Origin: Candidatus Brocadia sinica JPN1
Lineage (GTDB): Bacteria > Planctomycetota > Brocadiia > Brocadiales > Brocadiaceae
Assembly (NCBI RefSeq): GCF_000949635.1
Contig: NZ_BAFN01000001.1
Coordinates: forward strand, 2,469,673-2,533,672
Direction of reading: 5' to 3'
Length of the DNA stretch: 64,000 nucleotides
Part shown: positions 16,169 to 25,731 of the stretch, piece by piece
How positions within the stretch are numbered: the stretch's first letter is position 1
Layout: each line of letters opens with the position of its first letter
Program-made: the position numbers and the translations under genes
Notes under the pieces: generated by a model
Databases searched by the model: none
Seen by the model: the letters and a program-made list of their open reading frames with translations, nothing else
What the model was told of the DNA's origin: nothing

Positions 16169-17824
16169 TCACATTATTTCTGCCGCCTTAATAATGACTT
16201 TGTCCAGCGTGTTAAATTTTTCTATATAAGCAACACGTTCACACCGTAAATCAGATACCTGATTGATAATGCTATCCACTTCATAGAATTTTTCGACATT
16301 GTATCTGGACAAATCCATACCTTCAACGAATGCAGGCACTTCAAGATTCCAGTATTTATCTTTAACCCATTTGTTAGTACCCCGCACAATACCCCGGATA
16401 ATAGCTGACATCTCCGGGATCTCTACCCGTTGCACCTTACGTTTAAAAACTTTAACACCGTTTGGATGGTTTTCAATAATCTCCCCAAGACCTCCTGTAT
16501 TTAACTGGTAGCATTGAACCTTGCCTTCGTGCCGCTTCACAAAATCATAGAACCAATTTCCTTCATATGATTTGTCCCCTATAATAAACGGATTAGTACC
16601 CACCTCCCTGATAGATTCTCCTGCGCGCCTTGGATCACCTGCAGACGTCTCAATGGATTCACCCAGCATGAAGGCGGCTGCCGCCTGTTCCGGTGTGAGT
16701 CTGGCGGCAAGGGGTACCACAGTATGGCGGCGAGTAATAAAGGCAACAATTAACTCATCCAGGACATCAACAGGAGGCAGATTGATGTCGTTCGAAATAT
16801 ATGGACTAAGATCCTCCCGGATCATAATTCCCCGTCCGTTGCTGGTCAACGTATCGTTTTCAAAATAGAGATTCCCTTCGTAATCGATCATCACATTTTC
16901 AAAGATTGCATCGCGGGATGTTGCAGCCTTGTAAATGACCGGCTGAGTTACAGGGTCGAGACCTTCAGTCTTTAAATAGAACCCACGCTCAGAACCATAG
17001 GCGGTACCATCTTTCTTGAGAAAGACCACGTCATCCTGAAGTATTTCAATTCCTTCGTCCTTGTCGTTTAATCCATGGGTATGACAGGTATGTGTTGTTT
17101 TCCCGGTGCCACTCATCCCAAAGATAAGCATTCCGTATCTTCTCAGACGCCCATCCGGCCCCTTCGCCTTCAAAATCTTTGAACCCGCATGAAGACCCAG
17201 CATCCCCCGCTGTTTGGCATTCCACATGGCCATCCTCAGGAATCCCTTTTTGGATTCACCATAATAATCAGTCCCCAAAACAACCGTCGTGCTTATCTCC
17301 GGAAAGACCAGAATTTGTCGTTCACCCTCCTGCCATTCAGGAATATAAAGAATATGCTGTTTCGGTTCGCCATGAGGTTTGACTGGAAAAAGTGTCGCCC
17401 ATGTCATATAGGCAAGACGGATCATCTCAGGCCTCTGGATGGAAACAAAAATGGTACAATTTGGTGAAAATTCATCATTATTTCCCATGGTTCGATTTAT
17501 CCGTACAATAGGCGCCAGTTTGACGTATTCTTCAAGAGAACATAATGTTTTAGAAAGATTGTCCATGATCTCCGTTTGCTGCGGATTAAGCGTCTTCTGA
17601 CGAACAGCATCGCTCCCCACATAAACAGTTACTTTTGCGCTACGGTTCTTGACGGTAGAATGGACAGCCACATTCCCAAATTTGGTAAATGATGCACACC
17701 GTTCAGCACTGCGACGCAATGTCCAATCAGTAGAGTTAATAACATTCGGAGCACCTTTTAAATATTCTATAATCCAATTCACTACCTGAAACTCTTTTAC
17801 GGACGATGGCGTAGGTGATGACAT
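16169..17824 (-). CDS. pckA: Phosphoenolpyruvate carboxykinase (ATP)
   Basis: Converts oxaloacetate and ATP to phosphoenolpyruvate, CO2 and ADP, the entry to gluconeogenesis; in an anammox autotroph it can link C4 acids to hexose synthesis. The 551-residue protein has the kinase-1a loop GMSGTGKTT, the metal-binding region ILQDDVVF and the substrate loop YGSERGFYLKTEGLDPVTQP. The ATG at 17824 has AAGGGG eight bases upstream. Length and motifs fit the ATP-dependent family. It is a single gene, and the next minus-strand genes upstream are a diguanylate cyclase and a YvcK fusion; YvcK-type proteins are also linked to growth on gluconeogenic carbon. Confidence 0.96.
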   Translation of the reverse strand: MSSPTPSSVKEFQVVNWIIEYLKGAPNVINSTDWTLRRSAERCASFTKFGNVAVHSTVKNRSAKVTVYVGSDAVRQKTLNPQQTEIMDNLSKTLCSLEEYVKLAPIVRINRTMGNNDEFSPNCTIFVSIQRPEMIRLAYMTWATLFPVKPHGEPKQHILYIPEWQEGERQILVFPEISTTVVLGTDYYGESKKGFLRMAMWNAKQRGMLGLHAGSKILKAKGPDGRLRRYGMLIFGMSGTGKTTHTCHTHGLNDKDEGIEILQDDVVFLKKDGTAYGSERGFYLKTEGLDPVTQPVIYKAATSRDAIFENVMIDYEGNLYFENDTLTSNGRGIMIREDLSPYISNDINLPPVDVLDELIVAFITRRHTVVPLAARLTPEQAAAAFMLGESIETSAGDPRRAGESIREVGTNPFIIGDKSYEGNWFYDFVKRHEGKVQCYQLNTGGLGEIIENHPNGVKVFKRKVQRVEIPEMSAIIRGIVRGTNKWVKDKYWNLEVPAFVEGMDLSRYNVEKFYEVDSIINQVSDLRCERVAYIEKFNTLDKVIIKAAEIM

Positions 17825-18093
17825 TTCGAATCCCCTTATCAGCCTGTAATGTAATTATTAAATCAAACCTTCGGCAGCTTTTGTGCATCTGCAGGGGTGA
17901 GGTTACCGCGCCCCTACAGCCACATTGATTTTTCTAATATTAAAACACAAATTTACCTTCAAAAAGGCTCTGAATCCAACTTAAAATTTTCCCATTATAG
18001 TAAATTAAACGAATTATGCAAAGAAAAAACGGGGATCAGTACTATAGGTATATATTTTTCATTTCTAAAATAAACAATACCTAGGATTCAATC

Positions 18094-20325
18094 TCATTGA
18101 GAAGATTTGCAACAGCAGACCTTGTTTCGGCCGGTTCTCTTTGCTGCATATAACGCTTCATCTGCCCTTTTTACAAGGTCTTCTGCATTATTCGCATCTT
18201 GAGGAAAGCATGCAACACCAATACTGACTGACAATTGGGACCTCATCCCGTCATGTTTAAACGGGTATGCATAAATGGTAGAACGTATTCGTTCGGAGAG
18301 GGTAACCGCAGGGAGTATATCTGTCTCCCTCAATAGTACGGCAAATTCCTCCCCTCCATAACGGGCACAGACGTCGACGACCCGAACGTGCGCCTTGATT
18401 AGATCGCCAACGGTCTTCAAAACCTGATCACCTGTCTGGTGCCCGTATGTGTCGTTAAAATGCTTAAAATGGTCTATATCGATCATTAAAAGCGAAACCG
18501 GATACTGGTAACGTTTCGAACCTTCAGTGTTTTCATCCAGCCTCCTGTGGAATTCCTTATGATTTACTAAATTAGTAAGTCCGTCGGTAATCGCAAGCTG
18601 TTGGACTTCTCCGTACAGTTTTGCATTTTCTATTGCAACAGCCGCTTGATAAGCCAGGGTAAAGAGAATTTCTTCATCCTCCAGGGTAAATCGCTCATCG
18701 TTGACCTTATTTGCCAGGAACAACCCGCCTATGACCGTATGGTTCATTTTAATCGGCACACCCAAAAGCGTATCGATAGGAGGATGATTTACCGGCAAAC
18801 TTGCATGATATTGGTCATTTGCCACATTATCCAGCCGCAGGGACATACCTTTCGATAGCACCCTCTCCAAAAACCCACAAGACCGCACCATGGCTTTAGC
18901 GCCCTCGCTTAGAGCTTTCGACAGCGCCATCCCTCCAAACCCACCCTTCGATTGACCTTCACCACAAACCGCTTCCGATGGATTCGGCAGAGAAACCTTG
19001 AAATGTTTTATCTCTTCACCGCCCTCATCTGACAAAAGAAGAGCACTCATTTCGGCATTAATCAGCCTTTTGGCAATATTGGCAATGTCCTGCAATAATC
19101 GATCAATCTCAATATGGGAATGTACCTCTATCGCCACATCATTAAGATACTTGAGCTGTTCAATCTTCCGCTTAATAGAGGCAATCATGACATTAAAGGT
19201 TCTTCCTAACTGTCCAATCTCATCACCATGCGTAAAAGGGACTTCTTTGGTAAAATCACCCCTGGCGATCTCTTTCGATATTGAGGTAAAAACATTGATA
19301 CGTTTTGTTCCCAATCGTCCAACGGCGATAGACACTCCCGCAACGACACAGGCTATAACACCAGCAATACTTAAAACATAAGACATATGGCTTTTCACAG
19401 GCTCAAGAAAGGTCGCTTCGGGTATCGTGCCAATAATCCGCCATCCGTTACTTGTAACCCTGAGCACCGAATGATAGGTAGACGTTCCCACTACCAGCCG
19501 ATGCTGGAAATAATGGGGAGGTGACACCTTAGTTACCGCATCCATTACCTCTGGTATATCAGTAGAGATTATCTCTTTTATATCAATTCCATATCGGTCT
19601 CCCCTCAGGATCTGTTCTTTGGCTTCTGGCTTTATAGGCGCCCATGATTGAAAAACCAAATCCCTTTTTGCGGAATGGGCAATACGCACCCCATCCGAAT
19701 TTGACAGCATTACCATATTTCCTACACCTATCCGTCCATTCTCATGTTCAACAATCTCCCATAATTCCTCAGCCCTGCACTGTAGCGCCAGAACTCCGGA
19801 TATTTTATCTTTATCATAGATGGGTACGCTAAAATAAATACTGGGCACTCCCCCATCCATGCATGGCGCCGAAACATAGTTTGTTCCATTCATGGCCTCA
19901 CAGAAAAAGGGTCTCGCAGCGTAGTTCACGCCCGTCATATTGTTTGTATTCAACACTACATGCCCCTCACTATCGAAAAGCAAGGCGGCTAAAAAATCAG
20001 GGTCGATACGTAATCTGGCCCGGAAAAAAGCGGTGGTTTGAAAAAAGAGATGTGGCTGTTTCTCTCTGGATGCCTTCAGGATGCGAATCAACTGAGGTAT
20101 CTTGAAAAGCCCATTAATATGCTTGAACTTAAAGTTTATGAAGTTATGAATGGCCGCCGAAGTGTTTTTTGTTTGGACATCAAGGAGGTGGATCGTCTGT
20201 TCCGTCAACTTGATTTTCGCTGACCGATAAAACCCGTATGTTACGGTAAGAAGCGGCAGGATAGATACCAGCAGAAGAACGATAAGAAGTTTTGTACCAA
20301 TGGGTAGATTTTTGAATAGATTCAT
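18094..20325 (-). CDS. Membrane diguanylate cyclase with Cache, HAMP, GAF and GGDEF domains
   Basis: Makes c-di-GMP from two GTP in response to an extracytoplasmic signal. The start at ATG 20325 (MNLFKNLPIGTKLL) puts the first membrane span directly after it; the frame is open further to 20589 but that part would overlap the YvcK gene and has no signal features. Order: TM1, periplasmic Cache domain (about residues 40-290), TM2 (VLSIAGVIACVVAGVSIAVG), HAMP, GAF (about 385-560) and GGDEF (about 575-735). The active site reads GGEEF, a catalytically competent form, and RVVD five residues before it is the product-binding inhibitory I-site. The C-terminus holds an odd CCC. Downstream of the YvcK fusion by 209 bases. 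Confidence 0.93.
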   Translation of the reverse strand: MNLFKNLPIGTKLLIVLLLVSILPLLTVTYGFYRSAKIKLTEQTIHLLDVQTKNTSAAIHNFINFKFKHINGLFKIPQLIRILKASREKQPHLFFQTTAFFRARLRIDPDFLAALLFDSEGHVVLNTNNMTGVNYAARPFFCEAMNGTNYVSAPCMDGGVPSIYFSVPIYDKDKISGVLALQCRAEELWEIVEHENGRIGVGNMVMLSNSDGVRIAHSAKRDLVFQSWAPIKPEAKEQILRGDRYGIDIKEIISTDIPEVMDAVTKVSPPHYFQHRLVVGTSTYHSVLRVTSNGWRIIGTIPEATFLEPVKSHMSYVLSIAGVIACVVAGVSIAVGRLGTKRINVFTSISKEIARGDFTKEVPFTHGDEIGQLGRTFNVMIASIKRKIEQLKYLNDVAIEVHSHIEIDRLLQDIANIAKRLINAEMSALLLSDEGGEEIKHFKVSLPNPSEAVCGEGQSKGGFGGMALSKALSEGAKAMVRSCGFLERVLSKGMSLRLDNVANDQYHASLPVNHPPIDTLLGVPIKMNHTVIGGLFLANKVNDERFTLEDEEILFTLAYQAAVAIENAKLYGEVQQLAITDGLTNLVNHKEFHRRLDENTEGSKRYQYPVSLLMIDIDHFKHFNDTYGHQTGDQVLKTVGDLIKAHVRVVDVCARYGGEEFAVLLRETDILPAVTLSERIRSTIYAYPFKHDGMRSQLSVSIGVACFPQDANNAEDLVKRADEALYAAKRTGRNKVCCCKSSQ

Positions 20326-20534
20326 GTATAGGTAAACATGTATCACACCTCTAATCCCCCCCCCGGCCATAAGTATCAACTTAGGACTTCGGCAAATTGG
20401 GGCTTTTACAATATACTGTGCCCTTTTCTGTGTGATTGCAAGATGAGGGATATTTTCTGTATGAGGGAGTGAACACTGATGAAGTATTGTAATATACTGA
20501 TTCCAAAATACTCTGTGCAAAAGGCTAGCAAATC

Positions 20535-22244
20535 CTATACCTGACTGGCGCCTGTCGTTAATAACGGCAAATTTGCATATACCCTGCAAATTGAATCGGC
20601 GAGCTTGTCTGGATCATGCCTGAGCAAATCTTGTTTTTCCCAGAGGATACGCTTCTGGCTAATGTCTTCGACCAAGTCTGCTTTTTTGACATTAACGTTC
20701 AAATTATAAACACCATCGTCCATAAAAACCACCCCCGCTCCTTCTTTTTGGTATCTATTCAGGATGTCCTTGCGGGGAATATTATTATTCACAATAACAT
20801 AATCCAGTACGCCTTCCCCAAGGTATTTTATAATAGCATTAATGTGATGAGAAACTTTATAGTGATCAGTTTGGCCTGGTTGGGTAACAATATTACACAC
20901 GTAAATCTTGGTAGCCTTACTGTTCCGAATGGCATTTCGAATGCCTGAAACTAAAAGATTCGTTATAATACTCGTATAAAGACTGCCCGGGCCTATTACA
21001 ATGATATCGGCTTTCAGAATTTCTTCTACGGCTTCGGATGGAGACGCCACATTGTTATCTTTTAAAAAGACGTCCTTAATTGGCGGCTTTCCTACTGCAC
21101 GCACATTAAATTCTTCTTCTACATAGGTTCCATCTTCCAGTTGTGCACAAATGTGAGTATTGTCCAGGGTCGAGGGGAGCACCTTTCCCCGAATGTTTAA
21201 TATCTTACTGGCTTTTTTAATGGCTTCTTCGAAACTGCCCGTTATATCCGTTAATGCAGTCATCAGTAAATTCCCAAGACTCATACCCTCCAGTGAACCC
21301 CTATTAAACCTGTACTGAAACAACTGGTATAGTTCCCGTTCTTGTTCTTCCGTTTCAGAAAGCGCTACCAGGCAATTTCTTGCATCGCCTGGCGGGAGTA
21401 TTCCGAATTCCTCTCTCAAAACGCCAGAACTTCGCCCTGAATCGGTGACTGTTACCACAGCGGTGAGATGTTTACTGTACGTTTTTGAACCTTCGAGCAT
21501 AATAGGAAGCCCCGTGCCTCCTCCGATAGCAACAATCTTCAGTCTTTCAGGCGTTTTTCCCATATTGTTGAGTTGGAGAATGGTAGGAATCTGGAAAATG
21601 CGTTTGACCTTATAGTCTGGCTTGTCACACTCATTTACCACAGGCTCACACTTAAATCTTCCATGTAACATCTGGATGGTGGTCATCCCAAGCAATTTGG
21701 CAATCCGTAGCTCATCCCGCGCCCTGTCACCCACCATGATGGTCTCCCTTGGATTAATATTATACCTTCCGATAAGGTCACGAATGCAATCGTCCATGAG
21801 AAGGCCGATTTCCTGATCATTGATTACAATTTCATCAAAGTATGGTTTTAATCCAAGGATGTTTATCTTTTTTTCCTGTCGTTCATGGACACCAACGGAT
21901 AGCAGAAAAAGTTTATAGCCTTTATCCCTCATTTCCTTCAGCGTAGGAATAACATCTGGAAACGGTTTAATCTCAGAGACTTCGCTACTATTGTATGCCT
22001 TATAGGCAATGCTGACTAATTTGTCATCGGCATGATATCTGTTCACGATTTCGTTAAATACGAGATAGTACGGACCGTGCCTGTCGGTAAGCTCCTTTTG
22101 TAACTGATAGACATCTTCTTCGGTGCAAGGCAGTCCAGCCTCGACCATTGCCCTGGCAGCGCGCCGCCTGGATGCATCAATAAGTGAACCAGTACAATCG
22201 TACAATGTATCGTCCAAATCAAAGATCACAGCCTTTATTTTCAT
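20535..22244 (-). CDS. Fusion of a HAD phosphatase and a YvcK/CofD-like protein
   Basis: A 569-residue two-part protein. Residues 1-220 form a HAD-IA hydrolase: motif I DLDDTLYD, motif II in LLSVG, and motif III/IV VGDRARDE. Residues about 235-560 are a YvcK/UPF0052 domain, recognised by VAIGGGTGLPIMLEGSK, TVTDSGRSSGVLREEFG, LPPGDARNCL and IIVIGPGSLYTS. YvcK proteins bind UDP-sugars and affect gluconeogenic growth and envelope synthesis, while the related CofD makes coenzyme F420. The HAD module might act on a sugar or nucleotide phosphate handled by the YvcK part; that is inference. No stop or frameshift separates the parts, so a true fusion is likely. The ATG at 22244 has only a weak SD. 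Confidence 0.9.
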   Translation of the reverse strand: MKIKAVIFDLDDTLYDCTGSLIDASRRRAARAMVEAGLPCTEEDVYQLQKELTDRHGPYYLVFNEIVNRYHADDKLVSIAYKAYNSSEVSEIKPFPDVIPTLKEMRDKGYKLFLLSVGVHERQEKKINILGLKPYFDEIVINDQEIGLLMDDCIRDLIGRYNINPRETIMVGDRARDELRIAKLLGMTTIQMLHGRFKCEPVVNECDKPDYKVKRIFQIPTILQLNNMGKTPERLKIVAIGGGTGLPIMLEGSKTYSKHLTAVVTVTDSGRSSGVLREEFGILPPGDARNCLVALSETEEQERELYQLFQYRFNRGSLEGMSLGNLLMTALTDITGSFEEAIKKASKILNIRGKVLPSTLDNTHICAQLEDGTYVEEEFNVRAVGKPPIKDVFLKDNNVASPSEAVEEILKADIIVIGPGSLYTSIITNLLVSGIRNAIRNSKATKIYVCNIVTQPGQTDHYKVSHHINAIIKYLGEGVLDYVIVNNNIPRKDILNRYQKEGAGVVFMDDGVYNLNVNVKKADLVEDISQKRILWEKQDLLRHDPDKLADSICRVYANLPLLTTGASQV

Positions 22245-22390
22245 ATATAATACCCTCGATTAAGTAAATACTTTTATACTGTTCAGTCAATTGAAGCTAA
22301 GTGAGCTTTGCCCATAACAGAGATATTAAAACAACCTGCATTCATGCTTGTGTGTTAGCATTATACATTGTACATTTTCTTTTAAATCAT

Positions 22391-23110
22391 TCAATTATAT
22401 TGTTCATTTACAGGAGCAGCTGGCACATGTATTGCGAGTTTCCTCCTCACTTTATTTACCAGCAAATGGGCATGCCGTATTGGTTCGGGGATACGATATC
22501 CACGGCAGGTCTTCAAAGCAATACGGATTGCAAACGGCAGATCTGCCTTGTGGCCAGGGGATACAAAGATTGGATTGGTGTTTGCTTTCGTCCTCAGTAC
22601 AGCGCCAACGACTTTGTTCTTATAGAAGAGTTTCGAATATTCACCCGCAATATTTTTGACACAACGGTACTCACCCACCAGTCGGCTTTTTGCACATCCG
22701 ATGGAAGGTGTATCAAGGATCAGCCCCATATGTGACGCCAGTCCAAAATAACGGGGATGGGCAATGCCCTGCCCATCAAAAAGGATAACGTCCGGATTGT
22801 TTCTCAGTTTTTTAAATGCCTTAAGCAGGATGGGCGCCTCACGAAAAGAAAGAAGACCGGGAATATAGGGAAATCCCGCCTTGCCCACAGCCGTACTTTC
22901 CTCAATCTTTTCCAACTGTTTACCAAATGTAAACACAACTACGCCAGCAAAGAATCGATCGCTGTGCTTGTCGTAAGAAACATCTGCACCCGCTATGGTA
23001 CAAATTTTTCCCGTAGTTTTTTTTAAGATTAACAGGTCTCTTAAAGTATCCTGTATCTGGACAGCCTTTTTGTAGTCTACACACCATGGATGTAATCGGT
23101 TGAATTTCAC
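22391..23110 (-). CDS. nfi: Endonuclease V (deoxyinosine 3'-endonuclease)
   Basis: Cuts DNA near deoxyinosine formed by adenine deamination and starts its repair. The 239-residue protein has the family motifs: AGADVSYDKHSDRFFAG with the first catalytic aspartate, PYIPGLLSFREAP, DVILFDGQGIAHPR with the second catalytic aspartate, and PIFVSPGHKADLPFAI. Length and motif order are normal. The start is GTG 23110 with an AGG about nine bases upstream. It stands between scpB and the YvcK fusion with ordinary gaps; no operon is evident. Confidence 0.95.
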   Translation of the reverse strand: MKFNRLHPWCVDYKKAVQIQDTLRDLLILKKTTGKICTIAGADVSYDKHSDRFFAGVVVFTFGKQLEKIEESTAVGKAGFPYIPGLLSFREAPILLKAFKKLRNNPDVILFDGQGIAHPRYFGLASHMGLILDTPSIGCAKSRLVGEYRCVKNIAGEYSKLFYKNKVVGAVLRTKANTNPIFVSPGHKADLPFAIRIALKTCRGYRIPEPIRHAHLLVNKVRRKLAIHVPAAPVNEQYN

Positions 23111-23238
23111 CTGACAATACCTGCTTGCTCAATCCAGAAATAAAAGAATTCAGATTTACGATTTTTAATCTGCGGCTGTAGTAAGGACTGCAGAATAAAT
23201 CATAGCAATTTTATAATACCGTGCTAAACTACTAGTTA

Positions 23239-23766
23239 TTATGGCGCTTCCAATTCTTCAATCTTAGGCAGGTCTTTAATATCATTCAACCCGAAATATT
23301 CGAGAAACTTTTTTGTGGTGCCATAGAGCAGGGGGTGCCCTAATGATTCGTCCCTCCCCACAACTTTAACAAGGTCTTTCTCCATGAGCAGCCTGATAAT
23401 TTGACCTGATTGAACTCCACGGATGGCCTCCAGATTTGCCCGTAAAATTGGCTGCTTGTAAGCAATTATAGCAAGTGTCTCAAGGGCTGCTTGCGAGAGT
23501 TTCGTTTCTCCTGTCTTTTTTCGCAACTTCGCTATCCATTCATAATATTCAGGTTTAGTAAATAATTGATACCCCCCTGCAATTTCTTCAATCTGAAATG
23601 CCCTGCCCTGCATATCATAATCATTTTTTAACTGTGTAATTGCTTCCTGAATTTGAACACTATCAACACCTTCGATAATGTCTGTGAGTTTACGGAGGGT
23701 AATGGGTTCTTCGGCTGCAAATACCAAGGATTCAACGATGGGTTTGATTTCTTCAATTCTTTTCAT
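23239..23766 (-). CDS. scpB: Segregation and condensation protein B
   Basis: Subunit of the SMC-ScpAB condensin complex that organises and separates chromosomes. The 175-residue protein has two winged-helix domains; ScpB hallmarks are SLVFAAEEPITLRKL at the start, AGGYQLFTKPEY and LSQAALETLAIIAYKQPI in the middle, and GHPLLYGTTKKFLEYFGL near the end. The scpA and smc genes are not in the window. It is 28 bases downstream of rnfG on the same strand and may be read from the rnf transcript. Confidence 0.95.
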   Translation of the reverse strand: MKRIEEIKPIVESLVFAAEEPITLRKLTDIIEGVDSVQIQEAITQLKNDYDMQGRAFQIEEIAGGYQLFTKPEYYEWIAKLRKKTGETKLSQAALETLAIIAYKQPILRANLEAIRGVQSGQIIRLLMEKDLVKVVGRDESLGHPLLYGTTKKFLEYFGLNDIKDLPKIEELEAP

Positions 23767-23794
23767 ATACCACGATACCGTTGATTTTTAAAAA

Positions 23795-24523
23795 CTACTT
23801 AATTTCCCAGACAGGAGTTTGAACAACACCCTTTATTTTATCAATGGCATTCTGCACTGCATTAATAACCGCTTTTGTGGATATGGTAGCACCTGTAATA
23901 GCCGTAATCTTTTCTTCATCTTTCACCTTTGATACGACTAGTTGGTTATAGGTTTTATGCTTGAATTGCTCTTGAAACCAAGGTAGAGGTTTTTTCTCTT
24001 TTTTTAATAATCCAAATTTTTTTATTCTCTCAGGCTGCCCGTAAATTGGCAATTGCCAGGATTCTTCGCTATTCAAATCAATTGTTTTCAGTTCCTTGCC
24101 AAAGATTACACTCCACAATGTAGAGGTACTTTCAACCTCAGTCATCTTTGTACCGAGCCCCGGGGTTTCGTTTTGTGCGAGTATATTGATCCCGATAATC
24201 TTTTCAAGACCGGGATCAGTTCCCACCATGACTTTAATCTTACTCGAGTACCCCTGGGCCTCTCCGCATGCTGCATAACCAATAAGCTGCCCTGCTTTGT
24301 TCAGCCCCTTATAGACACGGTCTTGATCTGCTATCTCCGATGGTGTTACCTCCATCGGAGAACCTTCCAAACCGGGAAGCACAATATACAGCGCCTCTGT
24401 ACGAACTGCCAAGTCCTTCCTTTTGATCGTGTCTTTGGTTAGTAAAAAAACCGATGACACCCCAAGCGAGGCCAAAAGAGAAACCATCGTCAGAGTAATC
24501 GTGTATTGTGCCTTCTTTTGCAT
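23795..24523 (-). CDS. rnfG: Rnf complex subunit G (FMN-binding)
   Basis: Periplasm-facing subunit of the ion-pumping ferredoxin:NAD+ oxidoreductase (Rnf). An N-terminal membrane anchor (residues about 8-28) is followed by an FMN-binding domain. The motif TGATIST near residue 212 is the site where FMN is attached to threonine through a phosphoester bond. The 242-residue length is usual. It starts one base after the rnfD stop codon, so it is coupled to rnfD. The next gene on the strand is scpB rather than rnfE. Confidence 0.95.
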   Translation of the reverse strand: MQKKAQYTITLTMVSLLASLGVSSVFLLTKDTIKRKDLAVRTEALYIVLPGLEGSPMEVTPSEIADQDRVYKGLNKAGQLIGYAACGEAQGYSSKIKVMVGTDPGLEKIIGINILAQNETPGLGTKMTEVESTSTLWSVIFGKELKTIDLNSEESWQLPIYGQPERIKKFGLLKKEKKPLPWFQEQFKHKTYNQLVVSKVKDEEKITAITGATISTKAVINAVQNAIDKIKGVVQTPVWEIK

Positions 24524-24524
24524 A

Positions 24525-25556
24525 TTAAACCTTTTTCACGCTGGTTCCATAGAGTCGAGGTTTCGTAAATCGATCAATCAGGGGTGTCGCTGTGTTCATG
24601 AGCAATATGGAATAGCATACCCCTTCTGGATAACCAGAATACAAACGGATCAGCACCGTTAGCACACCGGCGCCAACTGCAAAGATGAAAAGCCCTCGTT
24701 TTGTTAAAGGAGAGGTAACCATATCTGTAGCCATAAAGAATGCACCCAAAAATAACCCGCCTGCAAAGATATGATAAAATGGGTCATTAGCCCATGGCAT
24801 TACGATCCGTGAAGGTAAAATTAAGACCATAACAAAGACCGTTGCTATATAACAAACAGGGACATACCACTTGACGCAATGCCTGTAAATCAGATAAGAG
24901 CCACCCAGCGATAATGCGATCACGGAAGTTTCCCCTATACAACCTGGAACATTTCCCATCAATAATTGAGTAAGGCGATATGTCTCTGCCCCTGCTTCTT
25001 TTGCCAGCGGAGTCGCCCTTGTGATAGCATCCACCAGTTTGCCTTCTGGATCGACCTTAGTAATACTATGAACAAGATTGCCAATTCCGTGTTGCAGGAC
25101 GCGCCAATCTGAATTGATAACGGCAGGATACGCCACCTGCAAAAATGCGCGTGCTGCCAGAGCAGGGTTCCAGATGTTGTTTCCTAAACCACCAAAGGCG
25201 TGTTTTACAATGGTAATTGCAAAGAAAGACCCCACTACAGGGACATACCAGGGAACGCTCGGCGGCAATGTGTATGCCAACAGAATCCCGGTAACAACAG
25301 CACTGCCATCTTTGATGGTATTCACAATTGGCTGTTTTCGTAACAGTAAAATAAATATTTCAGCAACAACAGCAGCGATACAACTTAAAAAAACAACGTA
25401 GAGGCAGTAATATCCAAAGGTAAAAATACCGGCAACCCCGGCAGGAATCAGTGAAAACACCACAGCCCACATAATCCTGGGGATACTCTCCACATCACGG
25501 ATATGGGGGGACGCACTAACAATTAAGGTAGTATTACTTTGAATCTGGTTCGACAT
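24525..25556 (-). CDS. rnfD: Rnf complex subunit D
   Basis: Integral membrane subunit of Rnf that carries a covalent FMN and forms part of the ion path. The 343-residue protein has about nine to ten membrane spans, the conserved region FGGLGNNIWNPALAARAFL, the flavin-attachment motif DAITRATPLA (normally D-x-x-S/T-G-AT-PL; here arginine replaces the glycine) and the C-terminal NTATPLIDR. It lies 175 bases downstream of rnfC, with a GC-rich palindrome in the gap, and one base before rnfG. Confidence 0.95.
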   Translation of the reverse strand: MSNQIQSNTTLIVSASPHIRDVESIPRIMWAVVFSLIPAGVAGIFTFGYYCLYVVFLSCIAAVVAEIFILLLRKQPIVNTIKDGSAVVTGILLAYTLPPSVPWYVPVVGSFFAITIVKHAFGGLGNNIWNPALAARAFLQVAYPAVINSDWRVLQHGIGNLVHSITKVDPEGKLVDAITRATPLAKEAGAETYRLTQLLMGNVPGCIGETSVIALSLGGSYLIYRHCVKWYVPVCYIATVFVMVLILPSRIVMPWANDPFYHIFAGGLFLGAFFMATDMVTSPLTKRGLFIFAVGAGVLTVLIRLYSGYPEGVCYSILLMNTATPLIDRFTKPRLYGTSVKKV

Positions 25557-25660
25557 CGAAGTTTTTTAAAAGACTTAACAATCCGTATTTATCCTTGCCC
25601 ATAAAAATTACCATCTATAAGTATTACACCGTAAAACTTCTTTTTTTAACAAGTTTTTTT

Positions 25661-25706
25661 ACCTCCCCTTTGTCCCCTCCTTGCGAAGGGGGGAAATAGG
25701 AGAGGC
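25661..25706. repeat. GC-rich palindromic repeat in the rnfC-rnfD gap
   Basis: ACCTCCCCTTTGTCCCCTCC faces GGGGGGAAATAGGAGAGG around a GCGAA turn. It could fold in the transcript between rnfC and rnfD and weaken or stabilise one side. Confidence 0.6.
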
Positions 25707-25731
25707 TATCTTTAGATGCAGCTGTGCTGCG

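Noticed and set aside
17878-17930. Hairpin upstream of pckA as a riboswitch
   Set aside because: Only a simple GC-rich inverted repeat (CAGGGGTGAGG / CGCGCCCCTA) is present; no known aptamer consensus could be recognised.
20326-20589. 88-residue N-terminal extension of the diguanylate cyclase
   Set aside because: It overlaps the end of the HAD-YvcK gene and shows no domain; the membrane-anchor start at 20325 fits the family.
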